A DNA stretch of 64,000 nucleotides, from assembly GCF_036075115.1 (NCBI RefSeq), contig NZ_CP107958.1:5518001-5582000 (forward strand), read 5' to 3'. Position 1 is the first letter of the stretch. The number at the start of each line of letters is the position of its first letter. Position numbers and translations under genes: made by a program. The notes beneath the pieces were generated by a model that did not search any database, was not told where the DNA came from, and saw only the letters and a list, made by a program, of their open reading frames with translations. The stretch comes from Streptomyces sp. NBC_00377 (lineage in GTDB: Bacteria > Actinomycetota > Actinomycetes > Streptomycetales > Streptomycetaceae). Below are positions 1-13,505 of the stretch, in pieces.

Positions 1-663
1 ACCCGTACGCGCCGCCAGATCACCGGCCAGCCGCTCCGCCATCGCCCCGCCGACCTGCGGATCCAGCTGGTTCATCCGCCCCAGGTACTGCCGGACCGCC
101 AGCCACAGCCCGTCGGGCACCGCCGAAAGGTCCAGCGCCTGGAATCGTCCGGCCAGCCAGGGCGGGGGCGGTGGTACGAAACCGGACCGCGCGACAGGCA
201 CCCGCTCACGGACCACCAGCGTCCCGGCGAAGACATCACCGAGCCGTCGTCCCCGTGCCGACACGAGCGAGGCGATACAGGCCACCACCCCCATCGTCAG
301 CAGGATCTCCACCACCCCGAGCGCACCCCGGACCAGCGCGTGCCTGAACCGGATCGGCCCACCGTCGTCGCGCACCACCCGCAACCCGCACGCCATCTTC
401 CCGAGCGACCGCCCATGACTGAGCGTCTCGACCGCGATCGGCCCGCCCACCAGCACCAACAGGAAAGAGGCGATCGACAGGGCGACCTGCGCCGCCTCGT
501 CGAGGGAAGCCGTCGCCGCTATGACAGCGATCGTCACGACGGTGTAGGCCACGATCGCCACGAAAAGGTCCAGCAGCGTGGCCAATGCACGGCTGGGCAG
601 CCTGGCAGGCCGCAGCTCCAAGGCCACGGCCTCACCTGTCACCAGCTCACTCACGCCCGTCAT
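1..663 (-). CDS. RDD family membrane protein (C-terminus outside window)
   Basis: Partial gene on the minus strand; 221 codons are present and no stop is reached before the window edge. The start is the ATG at 663. The protein begins MTGVSELVTGEAV, then a first hydrophobic segment of RDD type (PSRALATLLDLFVAIVAY), a second segment (ALSIASFLLVLVGGPIAVE), the loop with SLGKMACGLRVV, and a third segment followed by RGRRLGDVFAGTLVVRE, which closes a typical RDD domain. The Arg and Asp residues that name the family are visible. A Pro-rich soluble tail follows. The family has no settled reaction; transport or envelope roles are proposed. It is divergent from the spoIIM-like gene with 121 bp between starts, an arrangement also known in other actinobacteria. 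Confidence 0.88.
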   Translation of the reverse strand, partial: MTGVSELVTGEAVALELRPARLPSRALATLLDLFVAIVAYTVVTIAVIAATASLDEAAQVALSIASFLLVLVGGPIAVETLSHGRSLGKMACGLRVVRDDGGPIRFRHALVRGALGVVEILLTMGVVACIASLVSARGRRLGDVFAGTLVVRERVPVARSGFVPPPPPWLAGRFQALDLSAVPDGLWLAVRQYLGRMNQLDPQVGGAMAERLAGDLAARTG

Positions 664-784
664 CCCTTCCCTGGCCTGCCCCGAGAGCGGCCAGTCTGCC
701 AAGCTGAGGGCCTGTCGCGCCGCAGTACGACAAGCTGACATCCATCACCGGCCGACGACGAACAGCCGAGGAGCAGGCACACCG

Positions 785-1792
785 ATGGACCTGGACGTCT
801 TCGTCTCCGCCCACCGAGCCGAATGGGACCGTCTCGACGCCCTCCTCCGCCGCCGGCGCGGACTCACCGGCGACGAGGCCGACGAACTCGTCACCCTCTA
901 CCAGCGCACCGCCACTCACCTCTCCCTGATCCAGTCCAGTGCCCCGGACCCCCAGCTCACCGGCCGGCTCACCCAGCTCGTGGCACGCGCGCGTAATGCG
1001 GTGACAGGAACCCGCCGTGCGTCGTGGCGGGACGTGACGCGCTTCCTCACCCAGAGCTTTCCCGCCGCCGTCTACCGGTCGCGCCACTGGTGGGTGCCCA
1101 CCGCACTTCTCTCCACGGCCGTCGCCGCGCTTCTCGGCTGGTGGATCGGTACCCATCCGGAAGTGCAGTCCTCCATAGCGGCCCCCGACGAACTACGCGA
1201 GCTCACCCGACCCGGCGGCCTCTACGAGACCTACTACTCGAGCCATCAGGCCGCGGCCTTCGCCGCCCAGGTCTGGACGAACAACGCCCAGGCCGCCGCG
1301 ATGTGCCTGGTCCTGGGAGTCTTCCTCGGCCTGCCGGTCCTCTGGGTCCTCTTCCAGAACATGCTGAACCTCGGCATCGGGGCCGGCCTCATGTCCTCGG
1401 CGGGCCGGCTCGACACCTTCCTGGGCCTCGTCCTCCCGCACGGCCTGCTCGAGCTGACCGCGGTCTTCGTCGCGGCCGGCACGGGGCTCCGCCTGGGCTG
1501 GACCGTGATCGACCCGGGCCCGCGCTCCCGGCGCACCGCCCTCGCCGAGGAAGGCCGAGCCGCGGTCGGCATGGCGATCGGCCTCGCACTGGTCCTCTTC
1601 GTCTCCGGCGCCATCGAAGGCTTCGTCACCCCGTCGGGGCTGCCCACCTGGGCCCGCATCACCATCGGCATCACAGCCGAACTGGCCTTCCTCGTCTATG
1701 TCTACGTCGTCGGCGGCCGAGCCGCGCGCGCCGGGGACACAGGAGATCTCGAGGCCGCCGAGCGCAGCGCCACGGTGCCGACGGCCGCCTGA
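785..1792 (+). CDS. SpoIIM-family (DUF95) integral membrane protein
   Basis: 335 residues from ATG 785, preceded by a purine-rich GAGGAG ribosome binding site around 768-774; the longer upstream reading frame overlaps the divergent promoter region and lacks this support. A soluble helical N-terminus of about 100 residues is followed by several membrane segments (for example VPTALLSTAVAALLGWWIG and AAMCLVLGVFLGLPVLWVLF). The motif LPHGLLELTAV matches the PHG-x-x-E signature of stage II sporulation protein M. In Bacillus SpoIIM works with SpoIID and SpoIIP in engulfment. Streptomyces does not engulf, so here the role is unknown, probably in envelope biology with the MoxR/DUF58 genes on the far side of the rRNA operon. 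Confidence 0.88.
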   Translation: MDLDVFVSAHRAEWDRLDALLRRRRGLTGDEADELVTLYQRTATHLSLIQSSAPDPQLTGRLTQLVARARNAVTGTRRASWRDVTRFLTQSFPAAVYRSRHWWVPTALLSTAVAALLGWWIGTHPEVQSSIAAPDELRELTRPGGLYETYYSSHQAAAFAAQVWTNNAQAAAMCLVLGVFLGLPVLWVLFQNMLNLGIGAGLMSSAGRLDTFLGLVLPHGLLELTAVFVAAGTGLRLGWTVIDPGPRSRRTALAEEGRAAVGMAIGLALVLFVSGAIEGFVTPSGLPTWARITIGITAELAFLVYVYVVGGRAARAGDTGDLEAAERSATVPTAA

Positions 1793-1844
1793 TGTGCGGA
1801 TGACCCCGCGGGGCTGCTAGTCTCCTCTTCGCCCACAAACGCCG

Positions 1845-1873
1845 TTGACACGGAGTGCGTGGGGAGGTAGATT
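1845..1873 (+). promoter_or_regulatory. Upstream rRNA promoter, TTGACA-N17-TAGATT
   Basis: A perfect -35 hexamer TTGACA (1845-1850), a 17-bp spacer and TAGATT (1868-1873). This is a very good match to the housekeeping sigma factor (HrdB) consensus and lies about 480 bp before the mature 16S, the position of the distal promoter in other Streptomyces rRNA operons. Confidence 0.75.
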
Positions 1874-2175
1874 CGAACAGTTGCCTGGAACTGGAAAAGT
1901 CCGGTCGGCAGCGGTTAGTATCTGTCAGCCTCTTGAATCTTCTGATTCCGCAGAGGCCCCCGATAAGTCGGAAAATGAATGGCCGGTCAGACCGGCCCGA
2001 AACTTCTGATAAAGTCGGAACCGCCGGAAAGGGAAACGCGAAAGCGGGAACCTGGAAAGCACCGAGGAAATCGGGTCGAGAAAAGATCTGATAGAGTCGG
2101 AAACGCAAGACCGAAGGGAAGCGCCCGGAGGAAAGCCCGAGAGTATCGGGTGAGTACAAAGGAAGCGTCCGTTCC

Positions 2176-2184
2176 TTGAGAACT
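2176..2184 (+). promoter_or_regulatory. boxA-like antitermination element in the rRNA leader
   Basis: The sequence TTGAGAACT occurs here and again in the 16S-23S spacer at 4165-4173, in both cases shortly before a mature rRNA. Repetition at the two expected places supports a boxA-like role in Nus-dependent antitermination; this is inferred from position and repetition. Confidence 0.55.
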
Positions 2185-2354
2185 CAACAGCGTGCCAAAA
2201 ATCAACGCCAGATATGTTGATACCCCGTCCCCGGCAGTGATAGCCGAGGATGAGGTTCCTTTGAAACAAAACACAGCGAGGACGCTGTGAACGGCCGGGC
2301 TTATTCCGCCTGGCTGTTCCGCTCTCGTGGTGTCGTCCCGATTACGGGAAAACA

Positions 2355-7321
<4,967 letters not shown>

Positions 7322-7408
7322 GTTGCTCGCGTCCACTGTGTTGGTTCTGAAACCACGAACAGCCCCATGCCATGGTCACGGTGTGGTGCGGCTGGACAGT
7401 TTCATAGT

Positions 7409-7527
7409 GTTTCGGTGGTCATAGCGTGAGGGAAACGCCCGGTTACATTCCGAACCCGGAAGCTAAGCCTTACAGCGCCGATGGTACTGCAGGGGGGACC
7501 CTGTGGGAGAGTAGGACACCGCCGAAC
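7409..7527 (+). rRNA. rrf: 5S ribosomal RNA
   Basis: About 119 bases starting GTTTCGGTGGTCATAGCG and ending GGACACCGCCGAAC, with the conserved CCGAACCCGGAAGCTAAG segment. The 5' and 3' ends are complementary (TTCGGTGG with CCGCCGAA), forming helix I. It is 90 bases downstream of 23S and is the last gene of the operon. Confidence 0.97.
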
Positions 7528-7542
7528 AAATATTACGGGAAA

Positions 7543-7570
7543 CCCCCGCACCTCACGGTGCGGGGGTTTT
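7543..7570 (+). terminator. rRNA operon terminator 1
   Basis: A 10-bp perfect stem (7543-7552 with 7557-7566, CCCCCGCACC/GGTGCGGGGG), a 4-base loop and then TTTT. This is a textbook intrinsic terminator 16 bp after 5S. Confidence 0.92.
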
Positions 7571-7590
7571 CTGCGTTCGGGATTCATTTG

Positions 7591-7624
7591 AAAGGGGCTC
7601 TCCTGCCGAGAGCCCCTTTTTCTT
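7591..7624 (+). terminator. rRNA operon terminator 2 (possibly bidirectional)
   Basis: A 12-bp perfect stem (7591-7602 AAAGGGGCTCTC with 7608-7619), a 5-base loop and a T-rich run TTTTTCTTT. It is a second strong terminator for the rRNA operon. It lies only 5 bp past the stop of the convergent DUF58 gene and could also stop that transcript, although the U-run on that strand is short. Confidence 0.88.
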
Positions 7625-7628
7625 TGCG

Positions 7629-8939
7629 CTACAGGCGTCCTGCTGCCTTCAGGGCCAGATAGGCGTCTGCCAGGGCGGGGGCGAGATCGTCCGGTGTGGC
7701 GTCGATGACGGTCACGCCGTGGCGGCGGAGTTGTTCGGCGGTGCGATGGCGTTCTGTCTGGGCCCGGGCGGCGGCTGCGGCCTCGTACACCGCTTCGGCA
7801 TTGCCACGGGAGGTCGCCATCCGTGCGATGTGAGGGTCGGCGACCGATGCCAGCAGGACCGTATGACGCTGAGTGAGTTGAGGGAGGACGGGCAGGAGGC
7901 CTTCCTCGACCGGGGTGGCGTCCAGCGTGGTCATGAGGACGACGAGGGAGCGGCGGGGGGTCGTGCGGAGAGCTGTGGCGGTGAGGCCACGGGCATTCGT
8001 CTCGACCAGTTCGGGTTCGAGGGTGGCCATGGCGTTGACCAGGGAGGGGAGAACATCACGCGCCGTCCGGCCCTGGACGAGAGCGCGTGCCCGGCGGTCG
8101 TAGGCGAGGAGGTCGACTCGGTCGCCGGCGCGGGAGGCCAGGGCCGCGAGGAGGAGTGCCGCGTCCATCGAGGCGTCGAGGCGGGGGGCGTCGTCGACGC
8201 GTCCTGCGGAGGTGCGTCCGGTGTCGAGGACGAGAAGGATGTGGCGGTCGCGTTCAGGGCGCCAGGTGCGGACCGCGACGGTCGAATGGCGGGCTGTTGC
8301 GCGCCAGTCGATGGAGCGGGTGTCGTCGCCGGGGACGTATTCGCGCAGGCTGTCGAACTCTGTGCCCTCGCCGCGGGTGAGGACGCTGGTGCGGCCGTCC
8401 AGTTCGCGCAGGCGGGCCAGCTTCGAGGGGAGGTGCTTGCGGCTGGTGAACGGGGGGAGGACGCGCACGGTCCAGGGGACCTCGTGGGCGCCCTGTCGGG
8501 AGAGGAGGCCGAGAGGGCCGTAGGAGCGGATCGTGACGCGATCGGCCCGGTGGTCGCCGCGGCGGGTGGGGCGTAGGCGGGTGGTGACGCGGCGGCGTTC
8601 GCCGGGTGGGACCGTCACGCGGTGTCGGGAGGCCTCCGTCTCCGTTCCCGGCTGCCAGCTGCTGGGGGGCCAGGCGTCGCGGAGGTGCGCGCGCAGAGTG
8701 CGGCGGGACGGGTTGGTGAGGGTGAGGGTGATGTCGGCCGGGTCGCCGAGACGGGCGGAGGTGTCGCCGGAGCGGGTCAGGCTCAGTCTGCGTACCGGGG
8801 CGGCCAGGGCGAAGTCGCAGACGCAGGCCAACGCCAGTGGGACGTTGACGGCGAGGATGCCCGTCCAGCCGGCGTCCCAGATCCCTACGGGGAGGGAGCC
8901 CACGGCGGCGAGGAGCGCGGTGCGTCCGGTGAGTGCCAT
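7629..8939 (-). CDS. DUF58 domain-containing protein
   Basis: 436 residues from ATG 8939, whose A is shared with the TGA stop of the upstream moxR-like gene (TGATG), so translation is coupled. Two hydrophobic segments near residues 5-45 anchor the protein. A middle region of beta type (LTRSGDTSARLGDPADITL) resembles an Ig-like fold. The DUF58 signature is clear: GTEFDSLREYVPGDDTRSID followed by WRATAR. The next segment, LVLDTGRTS, aligns with a von Willebrand A metal site (DxSxS) but has Gly in place of the first Ser. DUF58 proteins are regularly paired with MoxR ATPases and are thought to be their clients or adaptors. The gene converges on the rRNA terminators. Confidence 0.9.
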   Translation of the reverse strand: MALTGRTALLAAVGSLPVGIWDAGWTGILAVNVPLALACVCDFALAAPVRRLSLTRSGDTSARLGDPADITLTLTNPSRRTLRAHLRDAWPPSSWQPGTETEASRHRVTVPPGERRRVTTRLRPTRRGDHRADRVTIRSYGPLGLLSRQGAHEVPWTVRVLPPFTSRKHLPSKLARLRELDGRTSVLTRGEGTEFDSLREYVPGDDTRSIDWRATARHSTVAVRTWRPERDRHILLVLDTGRTSAGRVDDAPRLDASMDAALLLAALASRAGDRVDLLAYDRRARALVQGRTARDVLPSLVNAMATLEPELVETNARGLTATALRTTPRRSLVVLMTTLDATPVEEGLLPVLPQLTQRHTVLLASVADPHIARMATSRGNAEAVYEAAAAARAQTERHRTAEQLRRHGVTVIDATPDDLAPALADAYLALKAAGRL

Positions 8940-9931
8940 CAGCGGGGCACGGGGACGTGGGTGAGGATCGCGGTGATGACGGAGTCCGCCGTCACGCCTT
9001 CCATCTCGGCCTCGGGACGTAGGTGCACGCGGTGGCGGAGGGTGGGGAGGGCGAGGGCTTTGACGTCGTCGGGGATGACGTAGTCGCGGCCTGTGAGCCA
9101 TGCCCATGCGCGTGCGGTCGCCAGGAGGGCCGTCGCGCCTCGCGGGGACACGCCCAGGGTGAGGGACGGGGACTCGCGGGTGGCGCGGCAGATGTCGACG
9201 ACGTAGGCCGTGATCTCGGGGGAGATCGCCGTCTTCGCGACTGCGGCGCGGGCGGCTTCGAGGTCGGCCGGTCCTGCGACCGGGCGTACGCCGGCGGCAT
9301 GCAGGTCGCGCGGGTTGAAGCCATCGGCGTGGCGGGTGAGGACGTCGATCTCCTCCTGGCGGGAGGGGAGCGGGATCGTCAGTTTGAGGAGGAAGCGGTC
9401 CAGTTGGGCTTCGGGGAGGGGGTAGGTGCCTTCGTACTCGACGGGGTTCTGTGTTGCCGCGACCAGGAACGGGTCGGGGAGCGGGCGCGGGGTGCCGTCG
9501 ACGGTGACCTGGCGTTCCTCCATCGCTTCGAGGAGGGACGACTGGGTTTTCGGCGGTGTGCGGTTGATCTCGTCGGCGAGGAGGAGGTTGGTGAAGACCG
9601 GGCCGGGTTGGAAGGAGAACTCGGCGGTGCGGGCGTCGTAGACGAGGGAGCCGGTGATGTCGCTGGGCATGAGGTCGGGGGTGAACTGGACGCGTTTGGT
9701 GTCGAGTTCGAGTGCGGAGGCGAGGGCGCGGACGAGCAGCGTCTTGGCCACTCCGGGAACGCCTTCGAGGAGGACGTGTCCGCGGCAGAGGAGGGCTACG
9801 ACGAGGCCGGTCACGGCGGGGTCCTGGCCGACCACGGCCTTCGCGATCTCGGCGCGCAGGGCCTCCAGGGAGGCGCGGGCGCGGCCCGGGTCCCCGGTGT
9901 ACCCGGCGTTGTCAGTGGTCGGGGCCATCAT
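8939..9931 (-). CDS. MoxR-family AAA+ ATPase
   Basis: 330 residues; the start is the double ATG at 9931/9928, which overlaps the upstream stop by 4 bp (ATGA) and has AGAGAGG about 10 bp upstream. Walker A is GVPGVAKT (residues 57-64), Walker B LLADE (about 117-121), sensor 1 ATQNP, followed by the C-terminal lid with GVSPRGATALL. All catalytic elements are intact. MoxR ATPases are proposed chaperones that mature or assemble partner complexes, often with vWA or DUF58 partners. It lies in the middle of a five-gene operon in which neighbouring genes touch or overlap, so these proteins are probably made in fixed ratio. Confidence 0.95.
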   Translation of the reverse strand: MMAPTTDNAGYTGDPGRARASLEALRAEIAKAVVGQDPAVTGLVVALLCRGHVLLEGVPGVAKTLLVRALASALELDTKRVQFTPDLMPSDITGSLVYDARTAEFSFQPGPVFTNLLLADEINRTPPKTQSSLLEAMEERQVTVDGTPRPLPDPFLVAATQNPVEYEGTYPLPEAQLDRFLLKLTIPLPSRQEEIDVLTRHADGFNPRDLHAAGVRPVAGPADLEAARAAVAKTAISPEITAYVVDICRATRESPSLTLGVSPRGATALLATARAWAWLTGRDYVIPDDVKALALPTLRHRVHLRPEAEMEGVTADSVITAILTHVPVPR

Positions 9932-11124
9932 GGACGGCGTACCTCTCTTTCGAGGGCGTCGAGTTGGTCGGCGAGCGCGATCAGGGTCGAGTCGTCGCCG
10001 GGGGGTGGGCCGAAGAGGAGGGAGTGCAGGGGCTGTCCGTCGCTGTGGAGGTGGGCGGACAGGGCGGGGACGAGCGCCTCGGGCGTGTGTGCCCGGGTGA
10101 CGGGGACGCCCAGGAGAGGGGCGAGGCGGGTGCGGGTGGTGGAGCGCAGAGCGGCGGCCGCGCGGTCGCGGGCGGCGGCTTTGCGGTAGAGGCGGGCGCG
10201 GCCTTCGACGGTTTCGGAGGCGCGGATCGCCACGGGGAGTTTCTCGGGCACGAGGGGGCCGAGTCGGCGTGCCCGCCAGAGGGCGGCGAGGGCTGCCGCG
10301 AGGAAGAGCTGAAGGGTGCCCCAGAGCCAGCCGGAGGGGAGCAGGTCGAGGAAGCCCTTCTCGTCGTCCGGGTCGGTGGCGGCGGTGTCGGAGAGTGAGG
10401 GGAGGTACCAGACCAGATGGCTGCGGGAGCCGAGGAGTTGCAGGGCGAGCGAGGCGTTGCCCTGCTGGTCGAGGCGGTTGTTGTAGAGGATGTCGGGGGC
10501 GCCGAGGACCACGGTGTCGCCGTCGCCGGAGGCGTCCGGGACGCGCAGCAGGGTGGCGAGGCGGGCGCTCGGGTAGCACTGGTCGGCGCCGAGGTGGCGG
10601 GTGGTGTAGCGGATGCCGCCGGTTTCCGCGGTGCCCGCCCGTCGGGCGGCGGGGAACGCGCAGCCGGGGGTGAGCGCGGAGCCGCGGCTGGTGGCCGGGT
10701 CCGCGGTCACGCCGGGTGCGAGGGTTTCGACCGACCGGCCGGTGGGGGCCACGAGGACGGTGCGGCCGCCGGAGCCTGCGATCGCCGAGTGCAGGTCCCG
10801 CTGTTGATGCTCCGTCAGGAGGTCGGGGCCGGCTATCAGGAGGGTGGTGTCGGGGCTCGTTGCGGTGCGGGCTTCGGCCAGGGTGGTGACGACGCGGGTG
10901 GACACGCCGCGGTCGGCGAGGAGTTCGGCGAGCGCGCGGCTGCCGTAGGGGTCGGCGGAGCGCGGGTCGAGGGCGCCGTGGCGGGCGTCGGACTGGAGCG
11001 CGGCGAGCGTGACGGCGCCGGCCAGGAGCAGCGCGAGGGCGAGAGTGATGCCCCGCGCGCGGGTCCACAGCTGCCGGGCGGTGGGGGAGGCCGAGGTGGA
11101 CGGGAGCGTGGCCTCGGTCGTCAT
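9928..11124 (-). CDS. DUF4350 domain-containing membrane protein
   Basis: 398 residues from ATG 11124, overlapping the upstream stop by 4 bp. There is one N-terminal membrane segment (ITLALALLLAGAVTLAAL) and an extracytoplasmic DUF4350 region in which DPRSADPYGSRALAELLADR marks the start and motifs such as LLIAGPDLLTEHQQRDL and VLGAPDILYNNRLDQQGNAS follow. A second membrane segment (WGTLQLFLAAALAALWRA) comes near residue 270, then a cytoplasmic tail. DUF4350 resembles glutamine-amidotransferase-like folds without clear catalytic residues; its function is not established. It always seems to travel with MoxR/DUF58/DUF4129 genes in actinobacteria, which suggests a shared membrane machine (inference). 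Confidence 0.88.
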   Translation of the reverse strand: MTTEATLPSTSASPTARQLWTRARGITLALALLLAGAVTLAALQSDARHGALDPRSADPYGSRALAELLADRGVSTRVVTTLAEARTATSPDTTLLIAGPDLLTEHQQRDLHSAIAGSGGRTVLVAPTGRSVETLAPGVTADPATSRGSALTPGCAFPAARRAGTAETGGIRYTTRHLGADQCYPSARLATLLRVPDASGDGDTVVLGAPDILYNNRLDQQGNASLALQLLGSRSHLVWYLPSLSDTAATDPDDEKGFLDLLPSGWLWGTLQLFLAAALAALWRARRLGPLVPEKLPVAIRASETVEGRARLYRKAAARDRAAAALRSTTRTRLAPLLGVPVTRAHTPEALVPALSAHLHSDGQPLHSLLFGPPPGDDSTLIALADQLDALEREVRRP

Positions 11125-11969
11125 CCGGCGGCCCCCTGGCGGGTGGGGTGGGTCGTGGTGTGGGTGCTGCTCGCCGTCAGACGGGGTTTGGCGCGCTCGA
11201 GGTCCAGGTCGAGTTCGGCCATGCGGGTGTACGACTGCTGGGTGGCTCGGCGGCCGCCGTACGTCACGTCGTCGAAGTCGCGGGCGGCGGCGCGCAGCCG
11301 GTCGGTGTGGGCGGGCAGGGTGCGGCCGGCGTCGGCGGCGGCCTCGTCGGCCGTGCGGCCTGGGCGGACGTCGAGCAGGGCGCGTTCTTCCAGGGAGCGG
11401 ACGATGGCGCGGGTGCGTTCCTGGACGGCCTGGTTCCAGTGGCCCTGGGCGGCGTGTGCCTCGGCGGCCGCGCGGTGTTCGGCGGCGCTGCGGGGGCGGT
11501 CGTCGAAGAGGGCGGCGGCGGTGGAGGTGGGTCGGCGGCGCGGGGCGCCCAGACGCCACCACAGGGCGCCCGCGACGGCCGCGACGGCCGCGATGACGAC
11601 CAGCAGGCCGAGGGTGCCGCCGGGGGTGGCGGTCGAAGCGGTGCCGAACAGGTCGCCGATCCAGTCCCAGAGGGTGTCCAGGGCGCGCTGGAACAGGCTG
11701 GGGTCGTTCTGGTGGTACAGGTCCTTGGACAGCTCACGGCGGGCGGCTTCCCGTCCGGGGTCGCGTGGGACGGTGAGCGGTGGTTCGTCACCCGAGCGGG
11801 CCAGTGACAGCGCGGCGCCGTCACCCGCCCGCAGCAGCGCCGTCAGGGCGCTGCCGGTGAGGCGGGTCAGGGCTGCCGGGGCCGCGTCGGTGCTGCCGGG
11901 CAGCAGGGCCCGTACGGGCGGGCCGCCCGGGAGCGGTACCGCTGTGAGAACGCCCCCCGCCAGGTTCAC
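11121..11969 (-). CDS. DUF4129 domain-containing membrane protein
   Basis: 282 residues, GTG start at 11969, 4 bp after the preceding stop; the stop overlaps the DUF4350 start. The N-terminal half is probably exported and includes ELSKDLYHQNDPSLFQRALD. One membrane segment follows (TLGLLVVIAAVAAVAGALWW), then a cytoplasmic helical DUF4129 domain (AAEAHAAQGHWNQAVQERT, later ALLDVRPGRTADEAA and FDDVTYGGR). DUF4129 is commonly found at the C-terminus of transglutaminase-like membrane proteins in MoxR loci; the transglutaminase domain itself is not present here. Function unknown. Confidence 0.86.
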   Translation of the reverse strand: MNLAGGVLTAVPLPGGPPVRALLPGSTDAAPAALTRLTGSALTALLRAGDGAALSLARSGDEPPLTVPRDPGREAARRELSKDLYHQNDPSLFQRALDTLWDWIGDLFGTASTATPGGTLGLLVVIAAVAAVAGALWWRLGAPRRRPTSTAAALFDDRPRSAAEHRAAAEAHAAQGHWNQAVQERTRAIVRSLEERALLDVRPGRTADEAAADAGRTLPAHTDRLRAAARDFDDVTYGGRRATQQSYTRMAELDLDLERAKPRLTASSTHTTTHPTRQGAAG

Positions 11970-11973
11970 CGCA

Positions 11974-13365
11974 TCAGCTCCCCGGGGTCGTGCTGCCGGC
12001 GGTGGGGCCGTAGCCCTGGAGGCCGGCGGCGCGGGCCAGGTCGAGGTCGAGGGCCTCGCGGCGGATGCGCTGGTCGACGTAGAGGAGTACGTAGACGCCC
12101 GCCGAGATCGGGAAGGTGATCATGGAGCCGAGGACCGAGCCGATGCCGCTGACGATCAGGTAGGTCCAGCCGTAGTCGGCGCTCGCGTCCGCCATGCCGC
12201 CGATGCCCCCGTCGCTCAGGGCCATACCCATGAGGGCGAAGGGGACGACGACGAGCATCGAGACGATGTTCGCGATGATCAGGGCGAGCAGCTGGATGCC
12301 GAAGACACGCCACCAGGAGCCGCGGGTGAGCTTCGCGGAGCGGATGAGCGCCTTCTTGATGCTCTGCTTCTCCAGCATCAGGGCGGGCGAGGCGAGGGAG
12401 AGGCGGACCAGCAGCCACAGCCCCAGGACGATCGAGCCGAGGGCGCCGAAGGCCATCAGCGCGGCCCCCGCTTCGGAGCTTCCGGCGACGCTCACGAGGA
12501 TGCCCGGCAGCAGGCAGACGAGGACGGTCAGGGCGCCGATCAGGATCAGCAGGAAGATCAGGCCGAACAGCTTGAAGACCTGGGGGCGGGCGTCGCGCCA
12601 GGCCTCCTGGAGGGTGACCGGTTTGCCGAGGACCGCCCGGCTGGTGACGGCTGTGAGGAGGGCGGTCGCCGTGATGGTGCCGATGAGGGCGATGAGAAGG
12701 ACGGGTCCGGAGGCGCGCACGGCGTCGCCCATGGCGTTGACCTGCTCGTCGGCGGTGGCGCTGGGGTCGCCGAGAGCGGTGGTGTCCGTGCCGTTCAGGA
12801 CGAGGCCCTGCAACAGCACGACGAAGATCTGGGTGATGACGGCGACGGTCAGCGAGATGCCCAGGACCGTGCGCCAGTAGGTGCGCATCGTGGTGACGGC
12901 GCCGTCGAGGATCTCGCCCACGGCGAGCGGGCGCAGCGGGATCACTCCGGGCTTCGCCGCGGGCGGTGGGCCGCCCCAGCCGCCGCCCCAGCCACCGGGA
13001 ACTCCGTAACCGCCGTACCCGCCGGGTCGGGGGCCGGCGGGGCCGCCGGGGTAGCCGCCGCCCGGTCCGGGGGGCGGGGGGCTGCCCCAGCCGGGTCCGG
13101 GCGGCGGAGGGGGCGGGGGCGGCGGGGTCTGGCCCGCGTTGTGTCCGGAGTTCTGGGGTTGCGCGGGCGCGGACCACTGGCCGGGGCCGGCCGGCGGCTG
13201 TTCCTTGGACCACTTCGTGCCGGGGCTCTGCGGGTTCGCGCCCGGCTGGTCCGCGGGCCCGGCGTCGGCGGGGCGGTCCGTGGGCTCGGCGGGACGGGAC
13301 GCGCCGGGCTCCTGTCCGTCGGGCGGGGCGGATCCGGGCGAGGCCCAGCCCGGAGTGTCGTTCAT
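11974..13365 (-). CDS. Pro/Gly-rich multi-pass membrane protein (glycerophosphodiester phosphodiesterase membrane-domain-like)
   Basis: 463 residues from ATG 13365; first gene of the five-gene minus-strand operon. The first 140 residues are a low-complexity Pro/Gly/Gln-rich cytoplasmic region, including a run of nine prolines. The conserved segment IPLRPLAVGEILDGAVTTMR opens the membrane part, which has about six hydrophobic helices. This pattern fits the DUF7847 / GDPD membrane-domain family, which lacks the phosphodiesterase catalytic domain. It is probably the membrane platform of the MoxR-DUF58 locus; no reaction can be assigned. The 140-bp gap to mtnA carries the divergent promoters. Confidence 0.82.
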   Translation of the reverse strand: MNDTPGWASPGSAPPDGQEPGASRPAEPTDRPADAGPADQPGANPQSPGTKWSKEQPPAGPGQWSAPAQPQNSGHNAGQTPPPPPPPPPGPGWGSPPPPGPGGGYPGGPAGPRPGGYGGYGVPGGWGGGWGGPPPAAKPGVIPLRPLAVGEILDGAVTTMRTYWRTVLGISLTVAVITQIFVVLLQGLVLNGTDTTALGDPSATADEQVNAMGDAVRASGPVLLIALIGTITATALLTAVTSRAVLGKPVTLQEAWRDARPQVFKLFGLIFLLILIGALTVLVCLLPGILVSVAGSSEAGAALMAFGALGSIVLGLWLLVRLSLASPALMLEKQSIKKALIRSAKLTRGSWWRVFGIQLLALIIANIVSMLVVVPFALMGMALSDGGIGGMADASADYGWTYLIVSGIGSVLGSMITFPISAGVYVLLYVDQRIRREALDLDLARAAGLQGYGPTAGSTTPGS

Positions 13366-13505
13366 CGTCGCTCCTTCACGGTGCCCGTCCGCGGACGCGG
13401 CGGCAGGTTGGGAGCCATCGTGCCATGGGGCACCAACCGGGTGACCGGTCGCGGTAGAGGCTGCACACCTTCAATTGTCCGCCGGATCGGGGGCAGACTG
13501 ATCGC

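Larger units (their letters stand above)
1793..2354 (+). promoter_or_regulatory. rRNA operon promoter and leader region
   Basis: 562 bp without a protein gene, upstream of 16S. It holds at least one excellent promoter (1845-1873). Further downstream are two repeats of a TGATAAAGT/TGATAGAGT-GTCGG type (2008-2018 and 2090-2100), which look like the -10 regions of additional tandem promoters, as is usual for Streptomyces rRNA operons. A boxA-like element lies at 2176-2184. The inverted repeat ATCAAC/GTTGAT at about 2203-2221 may form part of the 16S processing stem. Purine-rich low-complexity sequence fills the rest. Confidence 0.75.
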
